Position numbers and translations under genes: made by a program. Shown in pieces: positions 17,625 through 26,795 of a stretch of 64,000 nucleotides of DNA (positions within the stretch are counted from its first letter, which is position 1; the number at the start of each line of letters is the position of its first letter). A model generated the notes under the pieces. That model ran no database searches, was not told the origin of the DNA, and saw only the letters and a list, made by a program, of their open reading frames with translations. Location of the stretch: the NCBI GenBank assembly GCA_963677475.2, contig CAXXQD010000021.1, positions 496,001 through 560,000 of the forward strand, in the 5' to 3' direction. Origin of the DNA: JABMQB01 sp963677475. GTDB taxonomy: Bacteria > Bacteroidota > Bacteroidia > Bacteroidales > Prolixibacteraceae.

Positions 17625-19061
17625 TTACCACCAATTTTGTTTGTTATTTAAATCAATGGTGAAGCAGCGGTTGTTAACCGCGTTGCTATCGTTTTTTTCT
17701 TCCAATTTATAAAGGGCATTTTCAGGGGCATTTGAAAACACCAGGGTGTCGTTTTTTGCTTTTTGCTCGCCAACTAAAAGCCATTCCTTATTCCAGTAAA
17801 AAAGGCTATAAAAGCTCCCCTTTTTAATTTTGGCAGTTTTGTTTTCAAGTAGAATGGCATCACGGATTGAATCGTTTACGATTGAATAATAATTTCGAAT
17901 GTACTCCCGATCGTTTGAGTTATCATAAGTTAGTTTAAGGGTTTCTTTTATCCGGGGATTTGATTGTAGAAAAGCTATTTCGCCGTTTTTATCAAAAGTA
18001 AATGGTGTTTTAAAGTAATCGAGTTTTGTATCCTTTCGCTTTTTCAAAATGAAAATGTTGTTCAATGAAACATCTTTAAATTGTAAGGTATTATTTTCCC
18101 GATATGCAAAATCAACAGGTACCCAATTATTTTTATCATAAATACACAGAAAGAATACATCCTGTCCGGTTTGTTCATTCCCAATGTCTATAACAATCTC
18201 TGTACAATCGGGGTAATATTCTTTGGTAACATCGATATAATTCACTTCATTGATTTCTTTTTTTGGATTGTAATCTTTGTATTTATCCTCGTATTTTTGA
18301 AAGGTCTTGCGATAAACTTTTGCTGCTTTTTTAAGGTTGAACATAATTATAGACTTTGTATTTCCGATTGCCGGATCTGATTCAATGCCCATAAAAGGAA
18401 TGTTTTTTTCTTTGGTTTGAAGCGAATTCCATTGGTGCCGGCCACGAATGTTAGTCCATTTTGCAAAGTCAATTGCAACCGGAATACCATTTGCACGCAT
18501 TGCAAATGCAGCCATATCCGACATTTCATAACAAGCACCATAACTTTCGTGGAGCAAATCGGAGAACTTTCGGTTTGACCTGCCCCCTTCTTCGTAAACA
18601 AATTTTGATTTTAGCCGATCATTAATGTTTTTAGAATGAATAAAAATATCTTTATCGTAGCATGTTCGGAAACTATCAACTCCCACTTTTATCCAATTTT
18701 CCGGAAATTCGTAACGTATCCTGTATGGTAGGATATAGTTTAAAAATTGCTCCTCTGTAAATATACTGTCTTCCAATCGGTTTTTTGAAACTTTAAGTGC
18801 TTCATTAATATGATGAAACAAGGCAGTTTTTTTAATAAATATTTTATCCGGGATATGGATATCAAGGTAGGTTTTTGTGTATTTGTCTGTCGAGTTTTCG
18901 AGTAAAAAATCAACAGACCTTTTTTTTAGGGTATCGCCCTGAGCAAAGTTATCGATCGCGGATTTTGACAAATTAGCAATTGAAAAATGAAACAGGAGCG
19001 CATAAAAACCAATTCCTCCAATAACTATAAGGATAATAATAAATACTTTGCTTGCTTTCAT
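17625..19061 (-). CDS. Membrane-anchored transglutaminase-like protein
   Basis: A 478-residue protein with an N-terminal membrane anchor (VFIIILIVIGGIGFYALLF). The transglutaminase core shows SYGACYEMSDMAAFAMRANG (Cys near residue 175) and RGRHQWNSL (His about 35 residues later), the Cys-His pair of the papain-like TGc fold. A long beta-rich C-terminal half follows. In Bacteroidota such proteins are periplasmic or surface peptidases of unknown substrate. Its stop lies three bases from that of the convergent O-antigen-ligase-like gene. No partner gene is evident. Confidence 0.8.
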   Translation of the reverse strand: MKASKVFIIILIVIGGIGFYALLFHFSIANLSKSAIDNFAQGDTLKKRSVDFLLENSTDKYTKTYLDIHIPDKIFIKKTALFHHINEALKVSKNRLEDSIFTEEQFLNYILPYRIRYEFPENWIKVGVDSFRTCYDKDIFIHSKNINDRLKSKFVYEEGGRSNRKFSDLLHESYGACYEMSDMAAFAMRANGIPVAIDFAKWTNIRGRHQWNSLQTKEKNIPFMGIESDPAIGNTKSIIMFNLKKAAKVYRKTFQKYEDKYKDYNPKKEINEVNYIDVTKEYYPDCTEIVIDIGNEQTGQDVFFLCIYDKNNWVPVDFAYRENNTLQFKDVSLNNIFILKKRKDTKLDYFKTPFTFDKNGEIAFLQSNPRIKETLKLTYDNSNDREYIRNYYSIVNDSIRDAILLENKTAKIKKGSFYSLFYWNKEWLLVGEQKAKNDTLVFSNAPENALYKLEEKNDSNAVNNRCFTIDLNNKQNWW

Positions 19062-19214
19062 TCCAACTTGAGGTTAATAGCTCCAAAAGATACTCATTCG
19101 TGCGAACAAAATCTATTTAATTCGTAAATAATAAAACCACCTTTGCGTACAAAAGTGGCTTTTTTTATGTGGAGTAAGTTTCCGATCTGCGTATAGCAGT
19201 ACGGTCACCTACAG

Positions 19215-19238
19215 AAAAGCGCCAACAAGAGTTGGCAC
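19215..19238 (-). terminator. Intrinsic terminator downstream of metG
   Basis: On the minus strand GTGCCAAC pairs with GTTGGCGC around TCTT and is followed by TTTT. A second hairpin (AAAGCCAC/GTGGTTTT, about 19130-19165) follows and may insulate the next gene. Confidence 0.6.
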
Positions 19239-19314
19239 TTATATTTTAAATCCTCATTAAATGGTCCTAATATAATGCTCTCATTACGACTTAAGACAAA
19301 TAATCAAGTGCCTT

Positions 19315-21347
19315 TTACTTCACTTCCGAACCCGGTTTTACTGATTGATCTGGAGTAACAATCGATAAACTTCCATCGGCATTTTCGGCACACAGAATCA
19401 TTCCCTGCGATTCAATCCCTTTTAGCTTTTTAGGTTCGAGGTTCACCAGTATTGACACTTGTTTGCCCACCAGGTCTTCCGGTTTATAATATTCTGCAAT
19501 TCCTGAAACTACTGTTCTTTGGTCGATACCCGTATCAATTTTTAGTTTCAGCAACTTCTTGGTTTTAGCAACTTTCTCTGCTTCTAAAACTGTTCCAACC
19601 CGAATGTCAATTTTCCCGAAATCGTCGAAAGTGATGTTTTCTTTTGCCGGGTTTGCAACGGCTTGGGCAAGTTCATTTGCCTTTTTCGTATCCAACAATT
19701 TATTGATTTGCGCTTCAATAACTTGATCCTCTATTTTTTCAAACAAAAGGCTCGGTTTATTCACCTTGTGCCCAGCTAAAATAATATTTGTACCGCCTAA
19801 AACCGACCAGTCGGCTTTTTCAAAATTCAGGAATCCTCGAAGTTTTTCCATGCTAAATGGGAGGAATGGCTCAAGGATGATGGTCAGGTTTGCTGTAATT
19901 TGCAAACACACGTTCATGATGGTTTTAACCCTTTCTTCATCGGTTTTAATCACCTGCCACGGTTCTTCATCAGCCAGGTATTTGTTGCCAAGACGAGCCA
20001 GGTCCATGGCATTTTTTAATGCCTCCCGGATACGGAAATTATCCAGGCTTTTTTCAACGTTTGCTTTTATTGCGGCAATTTCGTCAAGGGTTTGTTTATC
20101 GGTTGCGCTTAGTTCGCCTCTTTCGGGAACAACACCGTTGTAATATTTTTGGGTCAAAACCAGTGCCCGGTTTACAAAATTCCCTAAAACGGCAACAAGT
20201 TCGTTGTTATTTCTGGTTTGATAATCTTTCCAGGTAAAGTCATTGTCTTTTGTTTCAGGGGCATTGGCGGTGAGTACATATTTCAGCACATCTTCTTTGC
20301 CGGGTAAATCTTCTAAATATTCGTGCAGCCAAACTGCCCAATTTCGCGAAGTGGAAATTTTATCGCCTTCGAGGTTAAGAAACTCGTTGGCAGGGACGTT
20401 TTCCGGGAGGATATAAGTTCCTTCCGCTTTTAGCATTGTTGGGAATATAATGCAGTGGAAAACAATATTGTCTTTTCCAATAAAGTGCAGCATTCTTGTT
20501 TCCGGGTCTTTCCAATATTTTTCCCATTCAGGTGTCAATTCTTTGGTAGCCGAAATGTACCCGATAGGGGCATCAAACCACACATACAACACTTTTCCTT
20601 CGGCATCTTCAACAGGGACCGGAACACCCCAATTTAAATCGCGGGTTACCGCCCTTGGCAATAATCCACTATCGATCCATGATTTGCATTGTCCATAAAC
20701 ATTGCTCTTCCATTCTTTATGTCCTTCTAAAATCCATTCTTTAAGCCATGGTTCGTATTGGTCGAGTGGCAGGTACCAGTGTTTTGTTCCTTTAAAACAG
20801 GTTTGTTTCCGCTGATCATCGAGGTTGGATTGATCAACTCAGTTGGGCTAAGTGAAGTACCACAACTTTCGCATTGGTCGCCATATGCTTTTTCGAAAGA
20901 GCATTTTGGGCAGGTACCTGTAATATATCTGTCGGCTAAAAATTGTTTGTTTTCTTCGTCAAAATATTGCTCGGTGGTTTTTTCTACAAATTTTCCTTCA
21001 TCGTATAGCTTTTTGAAAAATCCAGAAGCCGTTTCGTGATGTATTTCAGCACTTGTACGTGAATATACGTCGAAAGAAATCCCGAATTGTTCAAACGACT
21101 TTTTAATGATGCCATGAAACTTGTCCACAACATCCTGTGGTGTAATCCCTTCGTTTTTTGCCTTCAGTGTAATTGGTACCCCATGCTCATCAGATCCACC
21201 AATCAGGACCACTTCTTCGTTTTTTAACCGTAAATATCTTGCATAAATATCTGCCGGCACATACACTCCGGCAAGATGCCCAATGTGGATAGGCCCATTG
21301 GCATAAGGAAGTGCCGTGGTTATTAAAGTTCGTTTGAAATCAGTCAT
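19315..21347 (-). CDS. metG: Methionyl-tRNA synthetase, interrupted by one frame change
   Basis: Two overlapping frames together encode a complete ~677-residue MetRS. The N-terminal piece has TALPYANGPIHIGHLAG (HIGH signature) and the zinc knuckle CPKC...CESCG. The C-terminal piece has the KMSKS-like DKISTSRNW, the anticodon-binding helices and a Trbp111-type tRNA-binding domain from FGKIDIRVGTVLEAEKV to the end. The upstream frame runs into a stop at 20727 with a nonsense tail. A -1 shift at 20790-20796, or one inserted base there, gives the expected VLKGTKHWYLPLDQYEPWL. The gene is essential, so the break is either a one-base sequencing deletion or a programmed shift. Followed by two hairpin terminators. 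Confidence 0.93.
20790..20796 (-). other. Frame-change site with slippery heptamer T TTA AAG in metG
   Basis: In the reading frame the sequence is gtT TTA AAG gaa, a canonical X XXY YYZ heptamer. Slipping back one base yields TTT AAA then GGA ACA AAA CAC, i.e. a conserved MetRS continuation (GTKHWYLPL). No strong stimulatory stem was recognised just downstream, so a missing base in the T4A3 run is equally consistent. Confidence 0.5.
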
Positions 21348-21556
21348 TTCTTTAGAATATGAATTTTGTTTTGAGGCTACAAAGATAGTAGTTTTTTTGA
21401 GTCAAATCCTTAATGTGTGTGTAACTCGGGCAAACGTAAAAGGGAAAGTAATTTCGTTTAAAATTAGCATTTGCAGTGCCTTTGGTTTTAATATTTATAT
21501 ATTTGGGTTTTTAGTCTAAAACCACAATTAATAACATCAATCCTAATAAATACTAA

Positions 21557-22657
21557 ATGAAACAAATTATCAAATCATCCAATTCTATTTTAATATTAAT
21601 TTCTCTTTTCATTTTCTCGTTATGCCTCAACAGTTGTAATGAGGATTGTGACTGTGAAGAGATTGTTCCGGAACTTTTTCAGGTTGACTTGTCGGAATTT
21701 AAATTAATCAGGGTTAAACAATACGAGGTGATTTGTGGGGTGGAAATAGACGATCAGGAAATTGATTCGGTATTAGAATTGGGAATTGTACTTAGTCAAA
21801 ATTTAGATCCTGAGCTGGATGTAAATGCAGAACGCCGGCTTGTAGCCGATTCGGTGGTTGAAGAATTTGTTGGTATTGTCGGGGAATTAGCAACAGCAAC
21901 GAGTTATCATTTGCGGGCGTATGCGATTACAAAGTTAGATACCAACTACAGCGAGCAAATATCGTTTACCACCATTGCTGAAAACGGTACCAGGGGAACG
22001 GTTACCGATGTTGACGGGAATACCTATGAAACCCTGATTCTTGGCGGGTTGGAGTGGATGTTGGAAAATTTAAAAGTTACACACTACCGCGATGGATCGG
22101 ATATTGTTACCGGGGTTAGCGATGAAGATTACGGGGACATTGATTTTGGCTCTTATGGAATTTATCCTAACCGAAAAATAAATGGCTTTGAATCGGATGA
22201 AGAGGTTTTGGCAGCTTACGGGGCACTGTATAATTGGTATGCTGTAATTGACGAGCGGGGCTTAAGCCCCGAAGGATGGCATATTCCAACGGATCAGGAC
22301 TGGATTGAACTTGAAATATTTTTAGGAATGAGTAAAGCCCAAGCCTATGATACCGATTTTCGGGGTTCAGATCAGGGAGCAATGTTAAAGAGTACAAACA
22401 CATTGCCTGATCCGCACCCAAGCTGGAAAGAAGGAAATATTGCCACTAATTCAACAGGGTTTAATGCGATTTCGGGTGGTGCCAGGTACGAAAACGGAAA
22501 TTTTGGTTACAAAGAATGGTACACCAGTTTTTGGACTTCGACTGAAGTGGGGACCAGCAGTGCCTGGGCAAGAACCTTATCGTTCGATAAAGCAAAAATT
22601 GCACGAAATATTAACCATAAAAATTTGGGGTATAGCATTCGTTGCGTGAAAGATTAA
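21557..22657 (+). CDS. FISUMP-domain lipoprotein
   Basis: A 366-residue lipoprotein: a signal peptide with lipobox LCLNSC, an Ig-like N-terminal region with YHLRAYAITKLDTNYSEQIS, then the Fibrobacter succinogenes major paralogous (FISUMP) domain. Diagnostic segments are DVDGNTYETLILGGLEWMLE, YGALYNWYAVIDERGLSPEG, WHIPTDQDWIELE and the terminal GYSIRCVKD. FISUMP proteins are surface lipoproteins common in Bacteroidota and Fibrobacter, with C-type-lectin-like fold and unproven function, probably adhesion or binding. The gene is monocistronic and ends in a hairpin terminator. Confidence 0.9.
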   Translation: MKQIIKSSNSILILISLFIFSLCLNSCNEDCDCEEIVPELFQVDLSEFKLIRVKQYEVICGVEIDDQEIDSVLELGIVLSQNLDPELDVNAERRLVADSVVEEFVGIVGELATATSYHLRAYAITKLDTNYSEQISFTTIAENGTRGTVTDVDGNTYETLILGGLEWMLENLKVTHYRDGSDIVTGVSDEDYGDIDFGSYGIYPNRKINGFESDEEVLAAYGALYNWYAVIDERGLSPEGWHIPTDQDWIELEIFLGMSKAQAYDTDFRGSDQGAMLKSTNTLPDPHPSWKEGNIATNSTGFNAISGGARYENGNFGYKEWYTSFWTSTEVGTSSAWARTLSFDKAKIARNINHKNLGYSIRCVKD

Positions 22658-22691
22658 TTAGCCGATATTAAACTTTTCTTGATAAAAAAAC

Positions 22692-22727
22692 AAAAGGGTA
22701 GTATTTTACAACTGCCCTTTCGTTTTT
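22692..22727 (+). terminator. Intrinsic terminator after the FISUMP gene
   Basis: AAAGGGTAGT pairs with ACTGCCCTTT (one G-T pair) and is followed by cgTTTTTT. On the minus strand the stem is followed by a T-run too (complement of AAAAAAAC), so it may also end the convergent mrp operon. Confidence 0.75.
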
Positions 22728-22768
22728 TCTTTTTAATTTTCCCCAGAAAAGAAGAAATTCAATTCCAT

Positions 22769-23884
22769 TTATTTTTTGGAAATCTTCACTTTTTTGGTTG
22801 GTGCAACTTCGATGTTCCTTTTTTGCAATTGATCAACCACATTTTTTGCAACATCGGCAAAAGCTTTTCCTGTGGGTGTATTTTCATCAAATGCTGCCGG
22901 GGTACCATTGTCGCCACCTTCACGTATGCTTTGCACAATTGGTATTTGCCCAAGAAGCTTTAAGCCCATTTTATCGGCTAATTTTTTTCCACCATCTTTT
23001 CCGAAAATATAATACTTGTTGTCTGGTAATTCTTCAGGGGTAAACCACGCCATGTTTTCAACCAGTCCCAACACCGGAACATCAATTGATTTGCTTTGGA
23101 ACATGCCCACACCTTTGATTACATCTGCCAAAGCTACATCCTGAGGCGTTGAAACAATCATAGCAGCCGTTACCGGAACGGTTTGCACAAGTGTCAGGTG
23201 AATATCGCTTGTCCCCGGGGGGAGGTCGATCAATAAATAATCTAATTCTCCCCAATAACCATCAGTAATCAGTTGTTTTAATGCATTGGATGCCATTGGC
23301 CCGCGCCAGATAAGCGCATTTTCGGGAGCCACAAAAAAACCGATGGACAGAAATTTAACACCATATTTTTCAACAGGATGGATAACATCCCGCTTGTCAA
23401 TTTTTTGCCCCATTGGGCGTTCTCCTTCAGCCCCAAACATTTTCGGGATGGAAGGACCAAAAATATCGGCATCAATCAGGCCAACTTTAGCACCTGTTTT
23501 GGCAAGAGCAACAGCAGTGTTTACAGCAATGGTTGATTTACCAACCCCACCTTTGCCTGATGCCACTGCAATAATATTTTTAACCTTTGGTAAAATTGGG
23601 CGTTCCATGTTGTGCACAAATTTCACCGAAATATTCCCTTTGATTTCGACCGATTCACCAAGCCTTCTGGCTATGGTCGATTCGCAAAGGTTCACCAGGC
23701 GTGATATATTTGGATCGTCCGACTTTTGAAATACAAGCGAAAATGCCACCTTTTGTCCTGTAATCCGGATCTCCTGCACCATATCCAAAGCAACAATATT
23801 CTCTTCGCTGCCTGGGTATTTGATACTGCTTAAAGCATCAGTAACATTTTTTGGCACAATTAAATTTCTTGGTATATCGTTCAT
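22769..23884 (-). CDS. mrp: Mrp/NBP35-type Fe-S cluster carrier ATPase
   Basis: A 371-residue P-loop protein. The N-terminal ~95 residues form a MIP18/DUF59 domain, and the deviant Walker A is SGKGGVGKSTIAVNTA (about residue 110). Further motifs are GLIDADIFGPSIPKMFG and the switch-like LIDLPPGTSDIHLTL. Mrp/ApbC proteins bind and transfer [4Fe-4S] clusters to apoenzymes such as IspG. The usual paired CxxC near the C-terminus is not seen (the region reads NMAWFTPEELPDNKYY), so cluster binding may differ from that of the enterobacterial protein. It is the last gene of the minus-strand run from holB. Confidence 0.92.
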   Translation of the reverse strand: MNDIPRNLIVPKNVTDALSSIKYPGSEENIVALDMVQEIRITGQKVAFSLVFQKSDDPNISRLVNLCESTIARRLGESVEIKGNISVKFVHNMERPILPKVKNIIAVASGKGGVGKSTIAVNTAVALAKTGAKVGLIDADIFGPSIPKMFGAEGERPMGQKIDKRDVIHPVEKYGVKFLSIGFFVAPENALIWRGPMASNALKQLITDGYWGELDYLLIDLPPGTSDIHLTLVQTVPVTAAMIVSTPQDVALADVIKGVGMFQSKSIDVPVLGLVENMAWFTPEELPDNKYYIFGKDGGKKLADKMGLKLLGQIPIVQSIREGGDNGTPAAFDENTPTGKAFADVAKNVVDQLQKRNIEVAPTKKVKISKK

Positions 23885-23926
23885 TTTAGCTAAATTTAAA
23901 TTAACATAAGTTCAAAATTAATAATT

Positions 23927-24253
23927 TTATGAAAGTTCATTTGAGGGATCCCAAAATATTTCATTAAAATTTTGAATTTGTCCATCTTTAATAATAACAC
24001 CTTCGTTCCCTAAAAGTTCCTCCATGGCCATTGGCGTATCGAAATGATGTTTTCCGGTAAGCAGTCCGTTTCGATTAACTACCCTGTGAGCCGGCACATA
24101 TTCCTTCTGTGCGTGAGAGGCATTCATTGCCCAACCCACCATTCTGGCTGCGCCTGCCGATCCAATATATTTAGCGATGGCTCCGTACGAAGTAACCCTT
24201 CCTTGTGGCACCAAACGTACTACCTGGTACACTTGTTCAAAAAAATCACTCAT
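23927..24253 (-). CDS. Alkyltransferase-like protein (ATL, MGMT family)
   Basis: The start chosen is the ATG at 24253, which overlaps the trmB stop (ATGAGTGA), giving 108 residues beginning MSDFFEQVYQVVRLVPQGRV. The MGMT winged helix is intact, but the active-site PCHR motif reads PAHRVVNRNG: the alkyl-acceptor cysteine is replaced by alanine. ATL proteins of this type cannot repair DNA by alkyl transfer. They bind O6-alkylguanine and flag it for nucleotide excision repair. Coupling to trmB suggests cotranscription only, not a functional link. Confidence 0.9.
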   Translation of the reverse strand: MSDFFEQVYQVVRLVPQGRVTSYGAIAKYIGSAGAARMVGWAMNASHAQKEYVPAHRVVNRNGLLTGKHHFDTPMAMEELLGNEGVIIKDGQIQNFNEIFWDPSNELS

Positions 24254-25001
24254 CGACTTGAAAATCAATTGCACTTCTCCCGAAACTTCGGTAAGCATCT
24301 TTTTCAATTTCAATATCCGGTTCAATTAACTCTTGTGCCCGGTTAATTTTGAATGCCAAATATTTGATACTTATACCTCTGTCGAGCCATTGTTTTTCGT
24401 AGAAGGTTTTTATTTGAAGGATTTCGCTTATGTTGTCTGAGTTATAAATGTCATCCATTTTCGCAAGCACTTCAAAGTTGTTTGCTTCAACCATGGCACA
24501 GGTATAGTGAAATTGAAAATTGCTGTCGGTTTTTAAGTGGATTGTCCCGTTATTCGCAAGAAATTTTTTATAATTTTCAATGAAATTGGTTGCTGTAAGC
24601 CTTTTCCTGGTTTTTTTCATTTGAGGATCGGGGAATGTCAGCCATATTTCATCAACCTCATCTTTTCCAAAAAAGAGATGGGCAATTTCAATGTTGGTAC
24701 GAATAAAGGCAACATTTTTTAAACCGAGTTCGTGCACTTCTTTTGCACCTTTCCATATTCTGGCGCCTTTAATATCAACACCAATGTAATTTTTATCCGG
24801 GAACTTTTTTGCGAGTTGAACGGTATATTCCCCTTTCCCGCAGCCTAATTCAAGAACGATAGGATTTTCATTTTTAAAGAACTCTTTTGCCCATTTTCCT
24901 TTTAGATGGAAATCTTCGTTATCTAATGCCCTATACGTTACCTGGATAACATGGCTATAAGTTTCGAGATCCGCAAATTTTACAAGTTTACCTTTTCCCA
25001 C
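24246..25001 (-). CDS. trmB: tRNA (guanine-N7-)-methyltransferase
   Basis: This 251-residue SAM-dependent methyltransferase makes m7G46 in tRNA variable loops. Motif I is VLELGCGKGEYTVQLAKKFP (about residues 48-67). YIGVDIKGARIWKGAKE and EIWLTFPDPQMKKTRKRLT are TrmB-specific, the latter contacting tRNA. The C-terminus is slightly longer than in proteobacterial enzymes. The gene lies nine bases behind gldH in the holB-mrp run. Confidence 0.95.
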   Translation of the reverse strand: MGKGKLVKFADLETYSHVIQVTYRALDNEDFHLKGKWAKEFFKNENPIVLELGCGKGEYTVQLAKKFPDKNYIGVDIKGARIWKGAKEVHELGLKNVAFIRTNIEIAHLFFGKDEVDEIWLTFPDPQMKKTRKRLTATNFIENYKKFLANNGTIHLKTDSNFQFHYTCAMVEANNFEVLAKMDDIYNSDNISEILQIKTFYEKQWLDRGISIKYLAFKINRAQELIEPDIEIEKDAYRSFGRSAIDFQVDE

Positions 25002-25010
25002 AACAATTAA

Positions 25011-25481
25011 TTATTCAGCTTTTTCAACCCTCAATCCAATATCCCTTATTCCGTAAAGAACGGGTTCACGCATACCTTGTTTTACAAGGAATTTGTATGT
25101 GCCCGAATCCGGAAAGAACACATTTCTACGGTACATAAACTGTATATCCCTATGTTTTCCATATCCTTTTCCAAACCATTTCCCCAAAGGATCGGCAAGT
25201 GTAAATTCAACCGTATCTTTCATTTCTTTACCGTTTGGCGGAACAATAGAAACAAAAAGCCAAAGGTTGCTATAGGAATAATCCACGGAGTTTCTAATGT
25301 TGAACAAAAGATTGTGGTTTTGGGCTGTATCTTCAATTTGAAATTCAAAACTAACGATAGAATCAAGCGACCATTCCATATCATTTATTGGAATGTACTT
25401 TTCGTAAACCATTTTTCGGTCACACGAAAAGAAAGCAAGAATAAGAATTATTAAAGCGCTGTATTTTAACAATATTTTCAT
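25011..25481 (-). CDS. gldH: Gliding motility lipoprotein GldH
   Basis: A 156-residue lipoprotein with signal MKILLKYSALIILILAFFSC. Segments NLLFNIRNSVDYSYSNLWLF and PLGKWFGKGYGKHRDIQFMY are conserved in GldH, a protein needed for gliding in Flavobacterium and also present in non-gliding Bacteroidota, presumably at the outer membrane or periplasm. Its start overlaps the stop of the ricT-like gene (25478-25481), and this neighbour is the usual one in the phylum. Exact function unknown. Confidence 0.9.
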   Translation of the reverse strand: MKILLKYSALIILILAFFSCDRKMVYEKYIPINDMEWSLDSIVSFEFQIEDTAQNHNLLFNIRNSVDYSYSNLWLFVSIVPPNGKEMKDTVEFTLADPLGKWFGKGYGKHRDIQFMYRRNVFFPDSGTYKFLVKQGMREPVLYGIRDIGLRVEKAE

Positions 25482-26611
25482 TGTTTTTTTGGACGTTTAA
25501 AATTTCCCCGTTTATCGTTCCTTCTTTTATTTCTGGGGTGTTTTTTTCTTGGTTTATCGAACCTGTTTAAGCTATCCTGACCAACAACATTATGGAATGT
25601 CTCCTTGTTGGTATCGGGCAATGTAACTTCTTCTGCAAGAAGGATTTCTGGTTTATTGCCCTTTTCGTTCATCCGTTGTATCCTTTTTACGTTTGCAACA
25701 GAAACAGGTACCATGGTTGTTGGGCCATTCCCTCCAGAGGAATACCAGAATATGCGGTTAAAAATATCTGCTTTTTGGAAATAATAAGTTTCTTTTTCGG
25801 TTTGAAGCGGGATGTTATTTGGTGGAAAATCTTTTTGGGCATCTATGTACGAATCGACTTCGAAGTTAAGGCAGCATTTTAGTTTTCCACATTGTCCGGC
25901 AAGCTTTTGTGGGTTCAACGATATTTCCTGATAGCGCGCTGCGTTTGTGGTAACCGAAACAAAGTTACATACCCAGGTGGCGCAACAAAGTTCCCTACCG
26001 CATGGACCAATACCTCCAATCCTGCCTGCTTCCTGCCTTGCGCCAATTTGTTTCATTTCGATGCGGATTTTGAAGGTATCTGCCAAAACCCTGATTAGCT
26101 GCCTGAAATCGACCCTTCCGTCGGCGATGTAATAGAAAATAGCTTTGGTTTTATCCCCTTGGTACTCAACGTCCCCAATTTTCATTTCAAGTTTGAGGTC
26201 GTTGGTAATTTGGCGCGAACGGATCATTGTTTGATGTTCCAGTGCAATTGCTTCGCGCCATTTATCGATATCAACCGATTTTGCAACACGGTATATTTTA
26301 CGAAGTTCCCCGTTAACAAGGGTGACTTTGCGTTTTTTCATTAATTCAAGTACCAGGTCGCCTTTCACTGAAACAACCCCTATGTCGTGACCAGGATTGG
26401 CTTCCACGGCGACAATATCGCCTACTTCAATTTTAAGGTTGTTCACATTTCGGAAATAATCTTTTCTGGTGTTTTTAAACCTGACTTCAATTATTTCATC
26501 CGGGTTTGCAATGTTTTTAAGGTCGTTAAGCCAGTCGGTCACTGCCAGTTTTGAACAAGATCCTGTTTTATTGGAGCAAATTCCGCGCTCAATTATATTT
26601 AGTTCATCCAT
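25478..26611 (-). CDS. ricT: PSP1/RicT-like Fe-S regulatory protein
   Basis: I choose MDELNIIERG at 26611 as start (377 residues); an upstream start adds 19 residues without conservation. The PSP1 domain spans about residues 80-250, with GGIGPCGRELCCATWVCNF and LAGQCGKLKCCLNFEVD holding the cysteine set that binds a [4Fe-4S] cluster in RicT/YaaT. The C-terminus is a basic tail rich in Arg, Lys and Asn, ending KRRNDKRGNFKRPKKQ, suggestive of RNA or acid-polymer binding. In Firmicutes RicT works with RNase Y in mRNA processing. The role in Bacteroidota is unproven. Gene order holB-ricT-gldH is typical for the phylum. Confidence 0.85.
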   Translation of the reverse strand: MDELNIIERGICSNKTGSCSKLAVTDWLNDLKNIANPDEIIEVRFKNTRKDYFRNVNNLKIEVGDIVAVEANPGHDIGVVSVKGDLVLELMKKRKVTLVNGELRKIYRVAKSVDIDKWREAIALEHQTMIRSRQITNDLKLEMKIGDVEYQGDKTKAIFYYIADGRVDFRQLIRVLADTFKIRIEMKQIGARQEAGRIGGIGPCGRELCCATWVCNFVSVTTNAARYQEISLNPQKLAGQCGKLKCCLNFEVDSYIDAQKDFPPNNIPLQTEKETYYFQKADIFNRIFWYSSGGNGPTTMVPVSVANVKRIQRMNEKGNKPEILLAEEVTLPDTNKETFHNVVGQDSLNRFDKPRKKHPRNKRRNDKRGNFKRPKKQ

Positions 26612-26795
26612 ATGATATAGCTTATCAAGTCTCCCGATCCAACATGGATTCATGGAAGATTGCCACAAAAATAAATAATATTACCGATTTGATTATGAAT
26701 TACTTTCGTTAAAATCATTATGAATTAGGTTCGGGCATGATTAAAACTGAAAGATTTCTGGTTTTTATATGTTTGAACCATTGGGGTTAATACCC

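Noticed and set aside
19130..19240. Possible small RNA gene between metG and the transglutaminase gene
   Set aside because: Two adjacent hairpins with T-runs are better explained as tandem terminators of metG; no promoter seen between them.
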